Part shown: positions 63,120-64,000 of the stretch, piece after piece
Position numbering within the stretch: position 1 is the first letter of the stretch
Layout of the letters: each line of letters starts with the position of its first letter
Source: Maea johnstoni
Lineage: Eukaryota; Annelida; Polychaeta; Spionida; Magelonidae
DNA: 64,000 nucleotides
Direction of reading: 5' to 3'
Assembly: GCA_963942565.1 (NCBI GenBank)
Contig: OZ012688.1
Location: 19,119,259-19,183,258, forward strand
Position numbers and translations under genes: made by a program
Notes under the pieces: model-generated
The model's database searches: none
What the model was told of the DNA's origin: nothing
The model's input: the letters and a program-made list of their open reading frames with translations, nothing else

Positions 63120-64000
63120 TCTGGTCCATCGTTATTTCCGCATAGTCCAGTCAAATTATGAAATACCTAGAACAAATTGCTACAGAAAGTTTTTTTGCTT
63201 TGACTGGTTCATTGGACCTAACTGAACATCATATCAAAAGTTTCCCGAAAGTTACCCCCTCTAAGGGCCCTAATTTGCATAAATTCAAAATGGCCAATAT
63301 GCCAAATTGGACAATTCACATATTTTAGGGCCTTGTATTTCAATCAACTAACAATCACACATCAGTTGAATTTTCAGGTCTGAATTAGTATGTTATATAG
63401 ATGCTGTAAACAGAAAATATAATTGTAATATTGACCGTTTGGTCAAATATGGTCATTTGAAAATGGCCATCTGACCTCCAATCAGAACCGTTTGGTTATT
63501 CACATCAATGATTTTAGGGCCTTGTATTTCCTGACATAACAATCACCCAGGAGTTAAATCCTCAGATCCAAATAAGTATGTTATATAGATGCTGTAAAAA
63601 GAAAATATAATTTTAATATTGACCCTTTGATCAAATAAGGTCATTTGAAAATGGCCATATGATCTTAGATAAGGAGTGTTTTGGTTATTTGGTACCAGTT
63701 TGGGGGACCGCATAACTTGGTACCATTTGGGGGGACCACCAATAATCCTTATATTTTGAAAGCCCTGGAACCCTATTCAAGTCCCTGCATGATGGACATC
63801 TGCATCTGGTAGCTATTTTGAGATATTGACCACCCAAGGTTCTTGTAATGTCCCTTTTTTATGCCAAATTGGACAATTCACTGATTTCAGGGCCTTGTAT
63901 TTCCTGAACTAAACATCATATAGCAGTGATATAATTAGGTCTCAATGAGTATGTTACATAGATGCTGCAGAAAGAAATATTTATTTTAATATTGGCCCGT
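63120..64000. repeat. Satellite-like tandem repeat, about 187-bp period, runs off the end
   Basis: TTTTAGGGCCTTGTATTTC occurs at about 63324 and 63512, with TTTCAGGGCCTTGTATTTCC at about 63885. The unit continues with AGTATGTTATATAGATGCTG and TTTGAAAATGGCCAT. Non-coding and continues past the window. Confidence 0.85.

Overview
The window looks like nuclear DNA from an animal with intron-containing genes and many transposons. A marine invertebrate deuterostome such as a lancelet is my best guess. The grounds are GT/AG introns, a class A GPCR exon, CARF-like exons, tRNA-derived SINEs, several LINE families, many TIR and palindromic elements, and very long (AT)n tracts. No bacterial operon, CRISPR array or intact virus-like element is visible. 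The organism call is inference.

Layout. 0-14.5 kb is repeat territory: palindromic and TIR elements, (AT)n and (CT)n tracts, SINE and LINE fragments, and a 3.4 kb TTAA-flanked element. 14.7-27.3 kb holds two minus-strand, single-exon type II membrane glycosyltransferase genes resembling GT15 (Kre2/Mnt1-like) mannosyltransferases. Both sit beside (AT)n tracts and related 3' flanks, so they are duplicates. The second has a 76-bp array in its 3' flank, interrupted by a LINE with an 18-bp target duplication, and a 129-bp array just upstream. 27.4-37.8 kb is almost all mobile: four TTAA/CCC (piggyBac-like) miniature elements, foldbacks, SINEs and minisatellites.

37.9-41.4 kb carries one exon of a rhodopsin-class GPCR on the minus strand, cut twice by DNA transposons. 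One is a 473-bp element with 8-bp target duplications; the other is a 2.5 kb element with TAA (TTA) target duplications. Leaving out each element and one target copy gives a continuous frame with correct helix-3 spacing.

42.6-59 kb contains plus-strand exons of a CARF-like (MULE-related) gene. Three phase-matched exons end in a stop followed by AATAAA. Two more family exons lie at 52.0 and 58.8 kb, but no catalytic MULE exon is visible between them. Between these exons, on the opposite strand (45.9-49.5 kb), is a two-exon gene for a large uncharacterised invertebrate protein. It has a basic N-terminus, Cys/His motifs and a DDE-like RNase H core. A single TAA, or alternatively a 54-nt intron, divides its main exon. 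56.4-58.75 kb is a CR1/Jockey-group LINE. 59-64 kb returns to TIR elements, dispersed repeats and a satellite-like array running off the end.

Little here suggests genes working in one pathway. The common theme is host genes being duplicated, split or domesticated among DNA transposons. Family names come from remembered motifs, since no search could be run.
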